Part shown: in pieces, positions 11,741-25,449 of the stretch
Position numbering within the stretch: position 1 is the first letter of the stretch
Layout of the letters: each line of letters opens with the position of its first letter
Assembly: GCA_025094145.1 (NCBI GenBank)
Contig: JALLLS010000023.1
Location: forward strand, 186,001-250,000
Source: Spinellus fusiger
Taxonomy: Eukaryota > Mucoromycota > Mucoromycetes > Mucorales > Phycomycetaceae
Direction: 5' to 3'
Length of the DNA stretch: 64,000 nucleotides
Made by a program: the position numbers and the translations under genes
The notes under the pieces: generated by a model
Told to the model about the DNA's origin: nothing
What the model saw: the letters and a program-made list of their open reading frames with translations, nothing else
Database searches by the model: none

Positions 11741-14700
11741 CAAAAGGATTGACTCCGGTCGGATGAGACCGGATAATAGAGTATTGTTGCTCATGTGCTC
11801 AATGCAAGTGTTCATGAACTTACTTAAGTATTACGTCCATGTGTGTTTTGATTAACATAAGTTTCTTCTCGGGATTTTGATAGTTATAACTCTATTTTCT
11901 TTGAGGAGTATACCTCTCATTCTGACAGAAACTTTGTTATATGCTCATAGAGAACAGTTTTTGTCTTGGAAAACATTATGTTATCTTCATTATGATTATA
12001 TTGATATCTCCTTATCTATCTAAAAAAAACTTTGTTTTTTCTTCTCTTTCTGTTAGGACTCGGGTTAGCCGAAACATTACCCGTCTTACAATAGGGTTTT
12101 CATATGTTATTCCTTACTGTAGATACGGTACTCGGCATATGAGAAATACAAATATTTATTCTTTTAACATTGATTGACTCATGCATAAAGACCAGGTGAG
12201 AACAAGTGATACTATATCTAATGGCTGTAGCAGGAGTCTTGGAAGCCGTGTAGTTGATGAGAGATGAGGTATAAATTACAAAAAAAATACTTGTAAAAAA
12301 AAAAGTAATGAAAACCACGTACATGCATTCATAAATTATACATTCCCGGGTTTTGGTGAGAAAACATTCTTTGATCTATAACATTGCAGTCATAAACGTG
12401 AATAATATTCTTTTGGTGTTCAATACCTTTTCAAGATACAAGTACTTTTTTTATTTATAAGATATATATCAAATAATATAATGTAGACTTTAAAAAGGTA
12501 AAGATAGAAGATGGCGCTAAAGTAATAAAATAAACAGACTAACCAGGTGTGTACCAGTAATATATTACTTTACTACCTCTGATATCAATCACTATTCGGT
12601 GCCTCTAACCCGTGTTGGGAATGGGTTTTCCAGTAACCTCAAGAGTTGTCTCTTTCCACAATAGCAATAAAATAGTCTGTTTTTTATATATAAAGGCTGA
12701 GGGCGAGAATAAAAATCCCAACTGTCTTCTCAAGATATCCTAGAGATATCCAAAAGAAAAACCCAGATCAATAGTTTATAAAGATCAGTCTTTCATAACA
12801 ACTATATATTCTTCTTGTTTCGTAATCCGTACTATATTTTTTAGTGTGACACTCATAGTACTTCTATTGAATAGAATAATTGATACTTGGATTTAATGTA
12901 GAAAAATAGTATAACTTGGGACAGAACCTCTCTTTCTTGATAATTACAAATTTGATACAACTAACATTGTTCTGTGCCACTATTCTCAAACAGTCTCACT
13001 CAAAGGTATCACACAGAATAAGATTACTCCTACCAAACCTCATAAATTCTCCGTGCATTGGCTCTCACTCTAAGTTACTCAAAAGGATAACCCCGATACT
13101 GTTGCTATTGTTATTACTGCTATTGTTGATAGGCTGAGACTATAGCTTGCCTGATCAAATGATAGTGCCATTGTTTAACTATACCACTCAAACTTCTTCT
13201 TTGAATACCTTTCAGTAACAATAGGCAAGCTTTCTAATAGATAATTATTACTATTATTAATGAAATAATTTATTTATCTTGTTATGATTTCGGAAACAGC
13301 CGTCTGACTCGTATTAAATATAATAAAAAATTGAATTTATTTTTGCCACTCACCATTATTGTATTATTTTCAGATTAGATCCAGGTAAAATTGTAAACTT
13401 TTTTAGTAGGGCGGGTTTATGATTTGGTTAAAGTTAGCAGGTGAGCTGGACATTAGAGCAAAAGAAGAAAGGCTGTGGTTTTTGGACACAAGAATGATCG
13501 GGGGATGAAATAAAAAGTATCTTAAATTTTTATCGTAATATATTTCGGGACAGTTGAATAAGGCTAATAAAAGTGAAATATAAAGAAAAGTTGCCTCTTA
13601 TTCATAGAGATACACCGATATAATATATTTAACCTTCAAACTTTGTTTGATGTACGAGATTTTTAGCTCAATGCTAAGAATATATGTTTGTTTAAAGAAA
13701 GCGGGGGCACTTAACAACAATGGGGCCACAATACGTCGTTTTCACACATAAATAATTTATTAATGCATTAGAGTATGCAGTTCATATAAGCAACTTTTTT
13801 GGCTTACCTATTTTTACCAAATCTAACACTCTGTGGCCTCATACGACCAGGCTACAGTAGCTCATTAACACATAATAGGAACAATAGAGTTGCTACACAG
13901 ATTGAATAGACTTTTTTTGTATAAACCAATTCACTAATACTGTGACTGCTGAAGTTACAATAATTGATGTGCTGCTAGAACAAATGGTATTAACAGCTAA
14001 TCTACAACAAAGAGTGATACAGGATGTAGCTTTTAACTTTCTATATTGTCTTCATAAAATAAAGAATTATTTAAACACGTGTTGGTCTAAAGTACATTGT
14101 TTTATAGGGATAAGCTTAGTAACTTATTTGCTCAAGGAAGTTATTATGATGTTACAATACCACTATCATCTTTATAAAAGTGCCAAGACAAATCAATTCC
14201 AAGGAAACCCTTCAAAAACAAAACAAAATATTAGAACCCTGCTCTAATATCTATATAAAACTAGTCACTTCCTGACTGAAAATATTATGGAGCGCCATCT
14301 ACATTCTATTTTATATTTTTAACATCATGTTCTATTGTGTTTGTAAGACTTTTGGATAGCAGCTGTCAATCGTGTGTAACGTGTCATTCATCATACTCCA
14401 AGTTACTGTTAGAGTTCATGTGAAACGAGAATCAGTATTAAGGTTCAAATATAATTCACTTAATTTCATATTAATCATTAAAGTAATTGGTTTGAACTAA
14501 AGCAAAGATTGCTACACCATTTGCCTATTTTATGTGTTATTTTCTTGTTAATTTTCTTCACCGGTCCACATAGCATACATAGTAAACACTGGGTATTCTT
14601 TTGTATGCATCTAGGTATTCTTTGTTATTGAATACCCCTCAAGGTTGGAGAGAAAAAAGGGAAAGAGGTATATACAAATATAACGCATGAGATCTCAATT

Positions 14701-16419
14701 TCTCCGTTAGATTCAGTAATAAACCATTAAATTAAACATTATAGATTTGAAACCAGGATATAAGTAACTTGAGCTAAGATGAGGAAACTAAAGAAGGGAG
14801 TTCAAATAATAGACATCTGTATACTAAAGTCATTGAGCAGCTAGTTAGAAGATATTCAATCCATTTTTTGAATTTACTCTCATTAGCTTTTCGTTTGATC
14901 TTTCTTTTTCTATTTATAAAGTCAACACGCCTTTCTTTAAACATTATTAAAGAAAAAACAGATAGTTAATTATTTGGATTAATATGAATTTCCAAAGAAT
15001 ATTCCTTGTAGCAGTCTACTATTTTATAAGATGGAAACAAAAGCAGATATAGTGCATATAGCACACCACTCGATTTTCCAAGTTGCTTATTTTAAGTCAT
15101 CTTAATGAATGAACACCGCACCATCCTACCATTCTGAACACTACAAGTAAATAAAGTGTTATTAATAGATCATATTAATTATTATCTTACAATGTTGGAG
15201 AGGCATACTCCAATAACTATATGAATATAAAAATAATTATCTATCTGCAGCTAAAGTATGTAGCTGAGGCTTAAGACTCAATAGATTACTATTGATAAGT
15301 CTCATCAATTTTCAAGCAGAAATATAATTATATAAAAGAAATTACATAACTAGCTGGATTGTATCAAGAAAAACATGTGGAGCACTTGGTGAGAAAGATT
15401 ATGGACAGTGAGATACAAACCAGAGAAAATAAAAGAAAAGTTAAAGGGAATACAGTTTTCTAAATATTCAAAATAACAGTTAGAATGCCTCGGTAGCAAG
15501 AGCCAAAAGAGTAGACCAAATAATAGTAAAATATAGACATGAGAAAGAGACAGACCAGCAGAGCTAATACCAAAAAGATCTGACTAAAGCTGATAGACAG
15601 ATCAATTCAACAAATTTATAAATATTTCTAGAGCGACTTATTTTTAAGAAATCATTCTGAATGAAAATGAGAGGGGTATGTTTATTTAATAGTATATAAT
15701 ATTTTCTATACCTGTCTAGAGTTTTACTGAAAGGTTTTTCTAGAGAAAATATCTTCCCTTAGATTGCATATCCTCTTTAACAGAGACTGGACTAACTGAC
15801 AGTCATATTGACTGAAATTGTAGAAAGATTGAGTCTGCTAAAGCCATAACAGTATGAAAGAGTCTCAAAAATAGAAATAAATACTGAAGTTTAATTTTCT
15901 AAAAATAAAAATAAGTGAAACTGATTGATGTAAACATAAAAAATATACGAATGTGTACTTATTTCTTTACCACATGGTATTTAGGTTATCAAAAATATAT
16001 AGATCCAACTAATGCCCCTTTGTAAAATATAATGCATCACCAACTATCTAAAAGTAGAGTATTGATAAAGGCAACCAGCAGGATACTTTTCACAGAGAAC
16101 ACATAGACAAATATAGTATAATGTAACAAATAAGAGAGATGTAGATAAATAAAACAGGCCATAAAATGGATGAATCACTACAAGGTGTATTGTCACACAC
16201 TTGTCTAGAATACAATTCTAAAAATATTGCATTTGTAAGATATTCATACACTGTTGTGGCATACAGAAGCAATATTATACTTTCAAAATCCTAATGATTT
16301 GTATTTTCTATATCTTCATTATGATAAATGTAAATTCAAAAAGAAAAGAGCTGTAATCTTCAAAATATCAATAAAGAGAGAAAAAGATATATTTATTGGC
16401 AGAATACTTTATGTTTAGT
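11741..16419. other. Gene-poor AT-rich region, centre of the desert
   Basis: No supportable gene. The 101-codon plus-strand ORF at 13942-14247 has no recognisable motif and sits in AT-rich sequence. Bases ~12600-12840 contain a TATATAAAGGCTGAG stretch and a change in base composition that could be an old LTR, but I could not find paired ends, so it is not called. Confidence 0.45.
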
Positions 16420-16870
16420 GGGCCCATGTTTAGTATCAACTATAGTCTGGCATCTCCACTCTATCTTAGTAATAAATTATTCTTATAATCCTTGGGCATT
16501 CTTCCTCATTTAAACAGTGAGGCTCCAACAAAATACTGCTCGGTAATGTACCAGGACCTTCTTTCCCTAATGAACTTCTTCTAGTAAGCCCAAATATGCT
16601 CAATTGGGCTTAATCATAGACTTTGTGGCGGCTAGTAAGGTAGATTTGCCACACTATTATCTGCCTTTCACAGTTTTTTCCTCTTATATCTGGTAACTAA
16701 ATCTAAGTTTCAGGGATGAAAAGCTGAAAACTCAAGGCAGTACATCTTCAAGACATCCAGGTATCTCTCGGAGTTTCTATTACACTTCCACAGTGCACGT
16801 ACTCTCGTTATCACTACTCAGATTATCTTATACCATCTCAGACCACTTTATAGCATGTCGTTTGCACTAT
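16420..16870 (-). mobile_element. Decayed Tc1-like transposase relic (copy B)
   Basis: The plus-strand text at about 16590-16625 (GCTCAATTGGGCTTAATCAT) matches, in the same order, the reverse complement of the PDLNPIEH-coding stretch seen at 27.57 kb (TTCAATTGGGTTTAAGTCAG). Stops and frameshifts interrupt it. It is related to copy A over some 400 bases by eye, including the region 3' of the motif. Both copies lie in the same orientation 5.2 kb apart. Confidence 0.55.
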
Positions 16871-19012
16871 CCAGTTGCTTATTACAAGTCAATCACTTTA
16901 TAAAAATAGCCAGAATTGATGCAAAATCTTGTTAATTATAGTTCTCAGAATAATATTCTTGGTTGAAGAAGATAGTAGTGACTATCAACCTTTATTATGT
17001 ATTCTTTTTATTTTATTTTATTTTATTTTAAAAAAGTTTTCTTTATTATTATTGTTATTATTATTGACTTGAGGTGCTTTCCCCCCCACAGTGTCAGTGT
17101 TGCAAAGACTTTCAACAGTTTAACCAAAAGTAGTGGTCTCCATGTTTATCATACAATAAATCAAAATATCTGACACGTTGTTGTTGAAGGGCTTGGATAT
17201 TTCACAGTTAGGGTGGGTGGTACAGCAAACATGCTTGTGTTGTTGAAGAGTTCAAACATAGTAAAAATCTTTATAAAAGTAAGTAGAGCCAATGGCATCT
17301 TTATTTGGATCTTTATTTTCTTAGTCAACCATATGACCTTGTTTCGAAAGTATTATATTACTTTTGTAGATATTCTGTTGCAAGATTTGAATATTGTTTG
17401 GATTAGAAGCCTTTATGAAATAGTAAAGAAGCTATTTATTTCTATTTCCATTTCCATTTCCATTTCTATTATAGCTATATTAAGCCAAGTTAGTATCGCC
17501 TATCTTGAGTTTATCTTGAAATTATAAGAGAAGATCCATACTAAAAAAGATGTTTGTTAAACCATAGTCTTTGTGTATGTTTAAATGTGAACAACAAAAA
17601 CTTTCCATATTAATGTTTTCTATTTAATTGTGCAATGTTTTATAGACTGTACCCTCCATTAAATTTATGTCGTGTTATATTTGGCATAAGATTCTTAGAC
17701 TGATAATGTCTAGTACCTATTATAAAATTACAATGATCTAAGATATTTCTCAGTATTGTGCGTTGATAGATAACAGTCTGCCTTATAGAATTAACTATTT
17801 GTATTTTAAAAAGGCTAGTCTATCTAGTGTCAATATCGCCTTTGACTGAGGTCTCAGAACCGTATGTTATTTGTTATCTTTATATTCATCAAAGTGAACT
17901 ATAAGACACTAGTAGCCTGGGGTATGCATTACAAAGAGAAGGAATAATAATGGGTCGATCTCTACGGATAAATGGATGTCGTGTAGGTTCACCTTTTTCC
18001 CTAACTTAAATTCGAGTAAAGGCTTCAAGTGAGTGCATTCACAGTGATAGAAATAGCTTGTATCACGCCATCATTGCTCTTTAGAAATAAGGCTGAAAAT
18101 TGTAACAGGAAATTTCTTGGATAGTTTTCACACTTTTAACCTATGAGAATGCCTTTTTTTGTTCAGGATTAACAGAAATTCACTGACATTCAATTACAAG
18201 ACTGATGAACCTGTATTTATCTTTGCAGTAAAACAGAGCAGTTCAAAACAGCACGTGCTTTTGTAAGGAATTCCAAAAGATAACCCCACCTCACCATTAA
18301 CCCCACTCATTGAATAGAGAATAATTCCTTTTATGTACATATTAATGGTATTCAGAACATATCACTATCATAAAATAAAACCAGCTATTTTTTTGTCCTA
18401 ACTCTATTTACTAGTACAATGAAATAGAATAGATAAATCCCTTTCTTTCTTGCCTTGTCCTGGAGTGTGTTTACAAGAGAATACCATGGGATAGGCTACC
18501 TGTCTTGTTAGTGTCAGCAGCACTATCTGATGATAAATTGAATACCATGTGATTCACTTATACCTAAAGATCAGTACAAAATCCAAATACTAGATGCATT
18601 GTATAGTCTATAGCCTTTTCAAGGACACGTTTCCATGGTAAAAACATACAACAGCATTTTATTTGGAATTATACGCATACTCAGTAAGATGGTTGTGTAA
18701 GTTGGATGTGCAAAAGACAGTTGAAGAGTTTAGATTCAAACACAAACACTATTCAACAGTAATAATAATAAATGAAGCAAGTAAATTTCTATTCGAATCG
18801 AAACGAGTGGAGATTGACACGATGAGAGCGCCCAAAGAGTGGGAGAAATCCTTGGGATATGGGAAAGAGAGAAGGAGAAACTAAAAGGGAATATCCGTAC
18901 AAGTTAGCCCTAAACTAAACAAATAAGAGAAAGAGTGAGAATGAATAAATGGAAAGGAAAGGAACAAGAGAGTATGCCTTTCATCAGTGCAGAAGATGCT
19001 AGAACATCCTTA
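16871..19012. other. Gene-poor AT-rich region, right part of the desert
   Basis: Contains TTTTA repeats at ~17006-17031, an ATT-rich tract at ~17041-17066 and a TTTCCA microsatellite at ~17439-17467 that inflates a meaningless Ile-Ser-rich ORF (17213-17527). A 73-codon plus-strand ORF (18663-18884) is charged and unrecognised. It ends just before the 3' end of the convergent Whi2-like gene and may be chance. No gene is called. Confidence 0.45.
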
Positions 19013-19970
19013 TTAAACCAAAGCCAACTCCAATGTCCATGTTCGTCTTGCCCATAGCCGTATTGTCTGGTCTTGCGTCTCAAATGAAGTACCATCCCAC
19101 CAACATTTCCGCTAAAGAAGATACATAAATACTCTCTCCATACCTTGTATGATGACAGTGACTTACTGCTGGTTTTCTCCAAAAGAGTAACAGTTTCTGT
19201 GCAGTAGCCATAGCATGCTCTGATCCACTTGTTTTTAACATAACCATGCTCATGCTCGTAATACATGTTCTCATTGGCTCAAGAGCACGATAGCCCCATC
19301 GGTCTGTAGGCTGAAATCCCGCATCACACAGCATCTCTATCAAATGTTGTTCTGCTACATTCTTCTGACGTGTTATGTTCTTCTGGAGAGCCGAGAAAAT
19401 ACTGTTGTGCTGTACCAAATGTTGCCCACAGGCCAGTTTGAGGGTGGCCATATCACCTTTGTTCTTCGGTAGCCCAAAATATTCGAGCTCCTCTCTCAAG
19501 ACGATGATAGGATGCTTGTCGGCAAGAGGAGAATAAGCCGTCGTGTTGAGTTGAGTAGGCAGTGGTTGAGTCAGGGCTTGGCGGTAGTACTGAAGAATAT
19601 AGTCAAGACAGGCAGGGTCAAAGTCCACAAATGTCCAGAGTGTATTATCACTAGAAGGGCTTGGGGATTCGCCATGGTCAGAGTACACGTCTGGCTTATT
19701 TAAAGCTAAGCCATGAGGGAACATGGCAATAAGAAGACTTTCAGGCAGACTGACGAGTGTGTCCCGGTCAAGGTCTATGCGAGTGCCTCTCAGTTCTAAA
19801 TGAAGGATCTGTGGAATAGGGTTAGGATCGCCGGTGCTTGTGAGGTCGTCTTCGTAATCATCATAGTCATCATAGTCATCATAGTCATCATATTCCTCAT
19901 CAGGCATTCTCTGCTGGTAGATCAAGTCATTTTGGCCTGACACTTGAGTGATAGGTGACTCACCAGGCAT
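19013..19970 (-). CDS. Whi2-like BTB/POZ growth-regulation protein (300 aa)
   Basis: Exons are 19970-19167 (268 codons) and 19111-19013 (32 codons plus stop), joined in phase 0 across a 55-base intron (GTAAGT...TTTAG). After an acidic DDYDDYDD tract (about residues 23-36), residues ~50-80 carry the T1/BTB-like start typical of fungal Whi2-family proteins (LHLELRGTRIDLDRDTLVSL, PESLLIAMFP). The motif FVDFDPACLDYILQYYR follows, and the protein ends in IRLWARRTWTLELALV, which I recognise as the conserved tail. Reading straight through the intron would lose this tail, which supports the splice. Yeast Whi2 acts with the Psr1 phosphatases in general stress response and TORC1 restraint; applying that role here is inference. 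I chose the ATG at 19970 because the longer upstream frame is low-complexity. Confidence 0.85.
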
Positions 19971-20277
19971 GGCAGAAAAGAGAGAGACAGAGAAAGGGAG
20001 GGAGGGAGGGAATGAAGAAGAGGAAAAGGGAAAGGAGCTGAGGAAAGGAGGAAGGAATATCAAATGCACCACGAGTGAAATTCCGAATGCCAGTGGCTGC
20101 CAGTGGCTACCAGTGGCTAATTGTAACACGAGGCAAATCACCCACTCACCCATACAATTGAATGTAATGTATCTGACCATCTTCACCCTCTGAAAGGGAT
20201 GAAGAGGTCGCTCTGTATGTATCCATAAGATGTAGGGCCACATATAGGCCTACAGCTGTTATTTTCTCTCTTTATTA

Positions 20278-20308
<31 letters not shown>

Positions 20309-20321
20309 TATCACCTTTTGT
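19971..20321. promoter_or_regulatory. Intergenic spacer with (ATT)n microsatellite
   Basis: The 351 bases lie between the stop of VPS52 and the start of the Whi2-like gene, both on the minus strand. An ATT trinucleotide run occupies about 20271-20309. The rest is purine-rich leader and probably promoter. Confidence 0.5.
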
Positions 20322-23300
20322 CTAGAATGCACTTCTAAACTTTTTAATTTCTACCATCACTGTTTGAATACCCACAGGTTGGATATTAGCACTGCTTTGC
20401 TGTTCAACTAAATCAAGAAACTTTGTATAGTAAATAATCAATTGACCCAGCACAGCATGTAATACAGTTGTTCCTGTCTTGAAATTGGAAAAGTATTGAA
20501 CAATAGAGGCATTCATGGCTGTAAGGGAGGATCGCCATGTTTGTGCAAATTGGTAGGAGATACGCTCAAGCTCCTCTATAAACATAGAAGAAAAAAGAGT
20601 AAACAACATATCTTCTCTTTTTCATGCCATGATACATACTTTTATCCAATGTCTCATTGTTCTTTCTATTCTCTGCTGTCTTAACACATTCTATCAGGGT
20701 GCCAAAATGAGGCTTTAGTTGCTCTTCAACAAAACCACTAATTTGAAGGGATACGAGTTGTCTGGCATGGTCCAATTCACTATCAAGAGCACGATTATTT
20801 GCTTCCTATCAATATGTCCGTGGATAAGTTAGATGCCATAGGTGAATACATACACTAACAAACATATGTATATTATAGAAATACCAACCTGAAATACAGA
20901 GACAATCAAATCATAGTTATTAATAAGAAATGCATTTCGACGTATGATTTCAGGGAGTTCATTGGACATGCGTGCCAAGAGACTCTCTACTTCATTTCTG
21001 AGTCGATGAACACTATCAAAACACTTCAGCAGAGAAAGAAACAGACTATCTATTACCTATTAGTTAAGAGAGCATCGTTGTAATCGTCATTGAGTACCAA
21101 GAGAGACGTAGCAAATTCTACATAACGGCGTGTAATCTATACTGTCAGTCTGTATTCATTGTAGCCGACTACTGACATAATGCGGATGAATGTCCTTAAT
21201 GGCACTCATGACGGATTTGTTATTGCCCAACTTCTTCATGCTATCAATGTGCAGTGTCATTACATATTGAAATCTTGGCCAGAGTAGCATATTGATAGAA
21301 TTGGTATATCCCTCCAACACTGGAACACGTCTTCTCTGTAGCTCAAGGGCAAGCTGGGTGTTGATGCGTATACACAGCAAGATACCCACAGCATCATATG
21401 AATTATCAATGTAGGTCTTTGAGAAAGCCTAATGTCCCCACAAAACAAAATAAGAAAAACAATCAATATCTTCTTCTTTTGTTACTCTCATTATATAGCT
21501 TACTATTCCCACTCTCTCTGTTGGCTCATGCATCTGCTGGAAGATTCCTTTAGCAATGTCAGCAGCCGTGTTTAGATTCCTTGAGAAGAATTCATAAATA
21601 AACAGATATTCTGAACTAGCATTATCAATCAGTGTCAGATTGAAACTTCGAAAGAGTTGTTCAAATTGGTATTTCTATCGTTCGTATACATTAGAATGTC
21701 TCCACTTGAGTTCTTTACTTGTTCCTTGTCTTCAGCCACATGGACAAGAATGACGCCTGGGTCTTGGAGCCGTAGAACATCACTGCGGCCATTGAGTGCA
21801 AAGACATTGGATTTGTCCTTGAAGGCTAATTTACCACTACCAAACAAACCCCCTAACTATCAGCAACAGGATTATGCACCCACAAGCAACCTACCCTTGC
21901 GAACATTCTCTTCTACACCAATAAGATCGGTCTTTTCTGTAGCCACAGTCTATAGATCCATATTATGTCTGTCAGTCTCTCTCTCTCTTCTTGTTCCTTT
22001 GGGTAGGGAATAGCTACCTGTAGCTTTAATAGACCTTTGCTATATCTCTCAAAGTGATTATGAAAGTACCATCGTAAACAGTGGATGTAGGTCTGTTGGA
22101 TCTCTGCTGCTGCTTCCTGATGTCTCTCTAGAACAAACATATGAAGTTCTTTGTATTTCAAAAACACAGACTGCTGCATAATCTGCAGATTGGTATTGGG
22201 GACACATAGGGACTGAATACGACTCACAAAGAAGTCTCGAATAGTAGCAGAGGCCTTGAGTCGTAATTTCTCCAATTCAGGCCCTACATTCCGAAGGGCC
22301 TTGATGGGTCTGCTTTGGTTTGCCTTTACAAAACACATTTGCTTATTGATATCCAACAAGTAGTGAAGCCATGTCTCGTCAATATCACTCTCTGTGATCT
22401 TCCTATAGCAAAATACAATATTTCCTAATGAATACCTGCCAGTAAAAGAACAACACCCGACCCCATACTTTATCACATGAGGAGCAATGACCATGCCTTT
22501 GAGTGCCTTCCCTAGTTTGAATTCAACAGCCTAGGACATTGATATTTCTTTGCATAAGAAAACAACGGACATGACCTCAAGAAAAGACAGAAGAGAAAAG
22601 ATACCTTTCGATTCTTTAGCTTGATACTCATGCAAGAAGACTGTTCCTGTAGATTTGTAATTTCACTGCTGATATTTCCCAAATCACTTTGAAATACATT
22701 CATGAGTTCCTCCATGCGCCCTAATACTTCATCGCAGGACTATAGTAGACAGGTGCCTATGCATTAGTTTATCTACAAAGAGAAAGAATACCTACCTCAA
22801 TTTCATAGTGTAAATCTACAAAGGATTGGGCCTGTTGAGCATCTATTCTCCTTTTTCATAAGTGTCTTGTTCATGCCCCCTCCCTCTCCACCAACTCACA
22901 ATCCTGCTCCAATTCCCTCTGTACTTGTTCCTTCTCTTCTTGTACTTGTTGAACATATTCACGCAGATCTATGCCTGTTTCTAGTGCCTGACTCACAAAC
23001 GCGTCTTCCTTAAATGCCACTATTCTATCTAATGTTTTACTTGAGCACACCTCAAGCAGCCATACTACAATAGTATTGTCTGCGTACCATCCACTTCATC
23101 AAATGACATGTCGTAAAAGTCTAGTTCGTCATCACTTGTTGGACTCTGTGGCTCTTTTGTGTTTTGACTATGAGAAGAAGGAGTGGCATGCCACTGGTAC
23201 AATGAATGAATGAATGAATGAATGAGGGAGTTTTACGACGACGACTTTCTTATGACCTACAGAATGAGGTGAGTCATGGGCTGGCTCTGTTGTGGGTGCG

Positions 23301-23413
23301 TCTAGGAGAGTATCCAGTGTCTTTAAAGCAAGAAAGTGTCCTGCAGGTAGATCATTGGCTGTTAATGAAGGTGTGTCATGAGTGTCATGAGCGTCTTGGG
23401 CTATGGATTCCAT
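20322..23413 (-). CDS. VPS52: Vps52, GARP/EARP tethering-complex subunit
   Basis: Vps52 is a core subunit of the GARP complex that tethers endosome-derived vesicles at the trans-Golgi. Around a dozen short exons join into a protein collinear with Vps52 from animals and yeast. The N-terminal core (exon 22739-22605) reads EELMNVFQSDLGNISSEI and LQEQSSCMSIKLKNRK. The middle has KASATIRDFFVSRIQSL and LIGVEENVRK, then KYQFEQLFRSFN. The C-terminal half has MLLWPRFQYVMTLHIDSM and ends VMVEIKKFRSAF. The start is ATG 23413 (MESIAQ), followed by an acidic, poorly conserved leader. The exon 2/3 junction near 23088 is uncertain: a 23-base and a ~60-base intron both keep frame, and the longer is more credible. 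The gene starts 94 bases downstream of the RFWD3 stop on the same strand. Confidence 0.92.
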
Positions 23414-23506
23414 GACCGAGAAAAGGAACAGGAAGAACAAGAAGAATAAGGAACAAAGACTTTCTTTTTCACTGTCACATTCTTTACTCTCTCTTGACTC
23501 TCTTTA

Positions 23507-25449
23507 TTAGCTGTAACGGTAAAGGGACAATGTATGGGGAGTGAGGACAGTAAGTGTGTCTTGCTGGTTGATCAATGCGTGATGTATGTCCATAGCACAT
23601 CCCTCCAGAGTGAGTGTTTGTAATAGTCCATATTGATTATGTAGATCCACCTATTCTTCCTCAGGTTAATCTCTTGCACTTCACAAGAAGATCTCTTTTT
23701 CTTTTTCTTTTTCTTTTTTCTTACCTGTCCAAGTTCTTCTTTTCCATAGCACACTATCATCCCGTGGTGGGGGTGCATCCACAGTGTAGTACGTGCCATC
23801 GTAGGCTGGGGGAAGGGCGCAGTTAAAGTCCATTGATGTACAAAGGTCGATGGAGTCTTCATGTGTCCTACTGTATGCAGTGTTGCTTGCTTATGTCGCC
23901 TTGAAAGAAGAACTGTATTGCTGCTAGCATGGTGGATCATAGAGTAAGGACTGTAGCCCTGCACTAAATACCATGGAGGATGAGTGTCTTGTAGTGAATG
24001 GATCCATAACAACAACAACATATTATTATTGATGTCTACTTACTATCACTGGTAGGCAGAAATGGGTGGTATTGTGGTTCATGGTCAGAACAACGATCTG
24101 TCGTCCATGTTCCCGGGGATGTAGTACTTCCACAAAATATAACAGCCCCTTGGTCATTAGAAGCAGATGAAAGAGAATAGATAGGACCTGGGTTTTCTTT
24201 TCTTTTCATACGGTAAACAGGATGACTGGCCTTTCGAATATCATACACCAGTGTAAATCCATTAAACAGGCCACAGTAGATTGTATTAGGATCTTTATCA
24301 TCAAAGGCACACGACCAACCGGGGGATTCCAAGGCATAACTAAACAAAACAAAAAAGGGAGGGGGGATCAATGACTCTTTTTTCTATTTGATTAAACTAC
24401 CTTTGTACTTGTCTCTCTTGTTGAACATTTGTCAGTACAAGTGTCTTATCAAGCCCAGTCGACAGCAGATAAGTATCTCCTTTTACAGAGGACTTAATAT
24501 CGCGTATAGTGTTGGTATGATGGGTAATGAGCTGGGACGTGTGGTTGGTAGCCATATCTATCTTCTGTAGACTGTGTCCCAAGGTAAGATGCTTCATTCC
24601 TACAATGACTGCTCCTTCATTGGGCAATAAAGCCATAACACGGGCGGATTGTTCCTACCGTCTGTGGATGAGATGTGTGTAGGGTGTGGGATGTTTGTCT
24701 ATGTAACCTACCTACATTAGAGAATCGAAGGATGCTCATTTCCTGATAACATCCAACAGAAGACAGAATAGGCTCTACTGAAGACATGGGTGGAGAAGTA
24801 GTATCTCTAGTATTATGCTATCAGTGCCTGGACCTATTCCTACAACACCTACATCCCATTCAGAGGTGCTATTTTATGTTGTTCATCTACATGTTCTTCT
24901 TCTGGCTGCTTAGTTAATATTGCTGCTGTCTGTTGCTTTAATTGTTCATGACACATGGCAATACTGAGTGTATATTTCTCCACTGCCTTTTGCAATTGGA
25001 AACTCTTTTGCAATGCGTCGTTGAGTTTCTCCCGAAGCTCTCCTGTTTCTGTTTCATCCTGTACTGCAATAGAGATATACTGAAGGGGTCGAAGATCACA
25101 CTCTCTTATAGAGCATCTTTTGTATTAAAGAGAAAGAGTCAACCACGCTCTATTCTATTATGCTACTAGCTCTAATATACACTTTACATGCATATAGGAC
25201 AGGTACCTCGACCCACTGTCCCTGAATTTCTTTCTGTAGAATGAATCCACCGAAGAATACAGCTATGGAGGCATAGTGTGAGTCATGAGGAAGGTGTGTA
25301 AACACTACACTACACTACACATGCCTTTCACCGAACATATGGCCACACTTGAGACTCACAACACGATGGGCATCATTATCAGTCCAATCTTCTGAACAGA
25401 TACTACATTGCAGTGCCTCACTAGTGTCCAAAACAGTATCCAATATCAT
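23507..25449 (-). CDS. RFWD3: RFWD3-like RING-WD40 E3 ubiquitin ligase
   Basis: In animals RFWD3 ubiquitinates RPA and RAD51 at stalled replication forks and crosslinks. Here the first exon (25449-25325) encodes the first half of a C3HC4 RING (CSICSEDW, then VSLKCGHMFGE). It continues after an intron as SCILRWIH and ends CPIC in the next coding stretch. A glutamine-rich coiled coil follows at about 25100-24900. Then comes a WD40 domain whose pieces match RFWD3: STGLDKTLVLTN, SPGWSCAFDDKDPNTIYCGL and FNGFTLVYDIRKASHPV. The final exon gives GLLQTLTLEGCAMDIHHALI and ends at TAA 23507. The RING intron (25324-25263) uses a GC donor. The 5' end is the least certain part, because an additional upstream exon near 25620-25665 is possible. 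The DNA-repair role is inferred from the family. Confidence 0.85.

Noticed and set aside
12600..12840. Possible LTR with a TATA-like stretch
   Set aside because: No paired LTR, primer-binding site or retroelement coding sequence was found nearby.
13942..14247. A 101-codon plus-strand ORF
   Set aside because: No recognisable motif. Probably chance or a remote transposon remnant.
17213..17527. A 104-codon hydrophobic ORF
   Set aside because: Inflated by a TTTCCA microsatellite (Ile-Ser repeats) and AT-rich codons.
23065..23087. A 23-base intron in VPS52
   Set aside because: It keeps frame but is too short for a fungal spliceosomal intron. A ~60-base alternative ending ACATTAG also keeps frame and is preferred.
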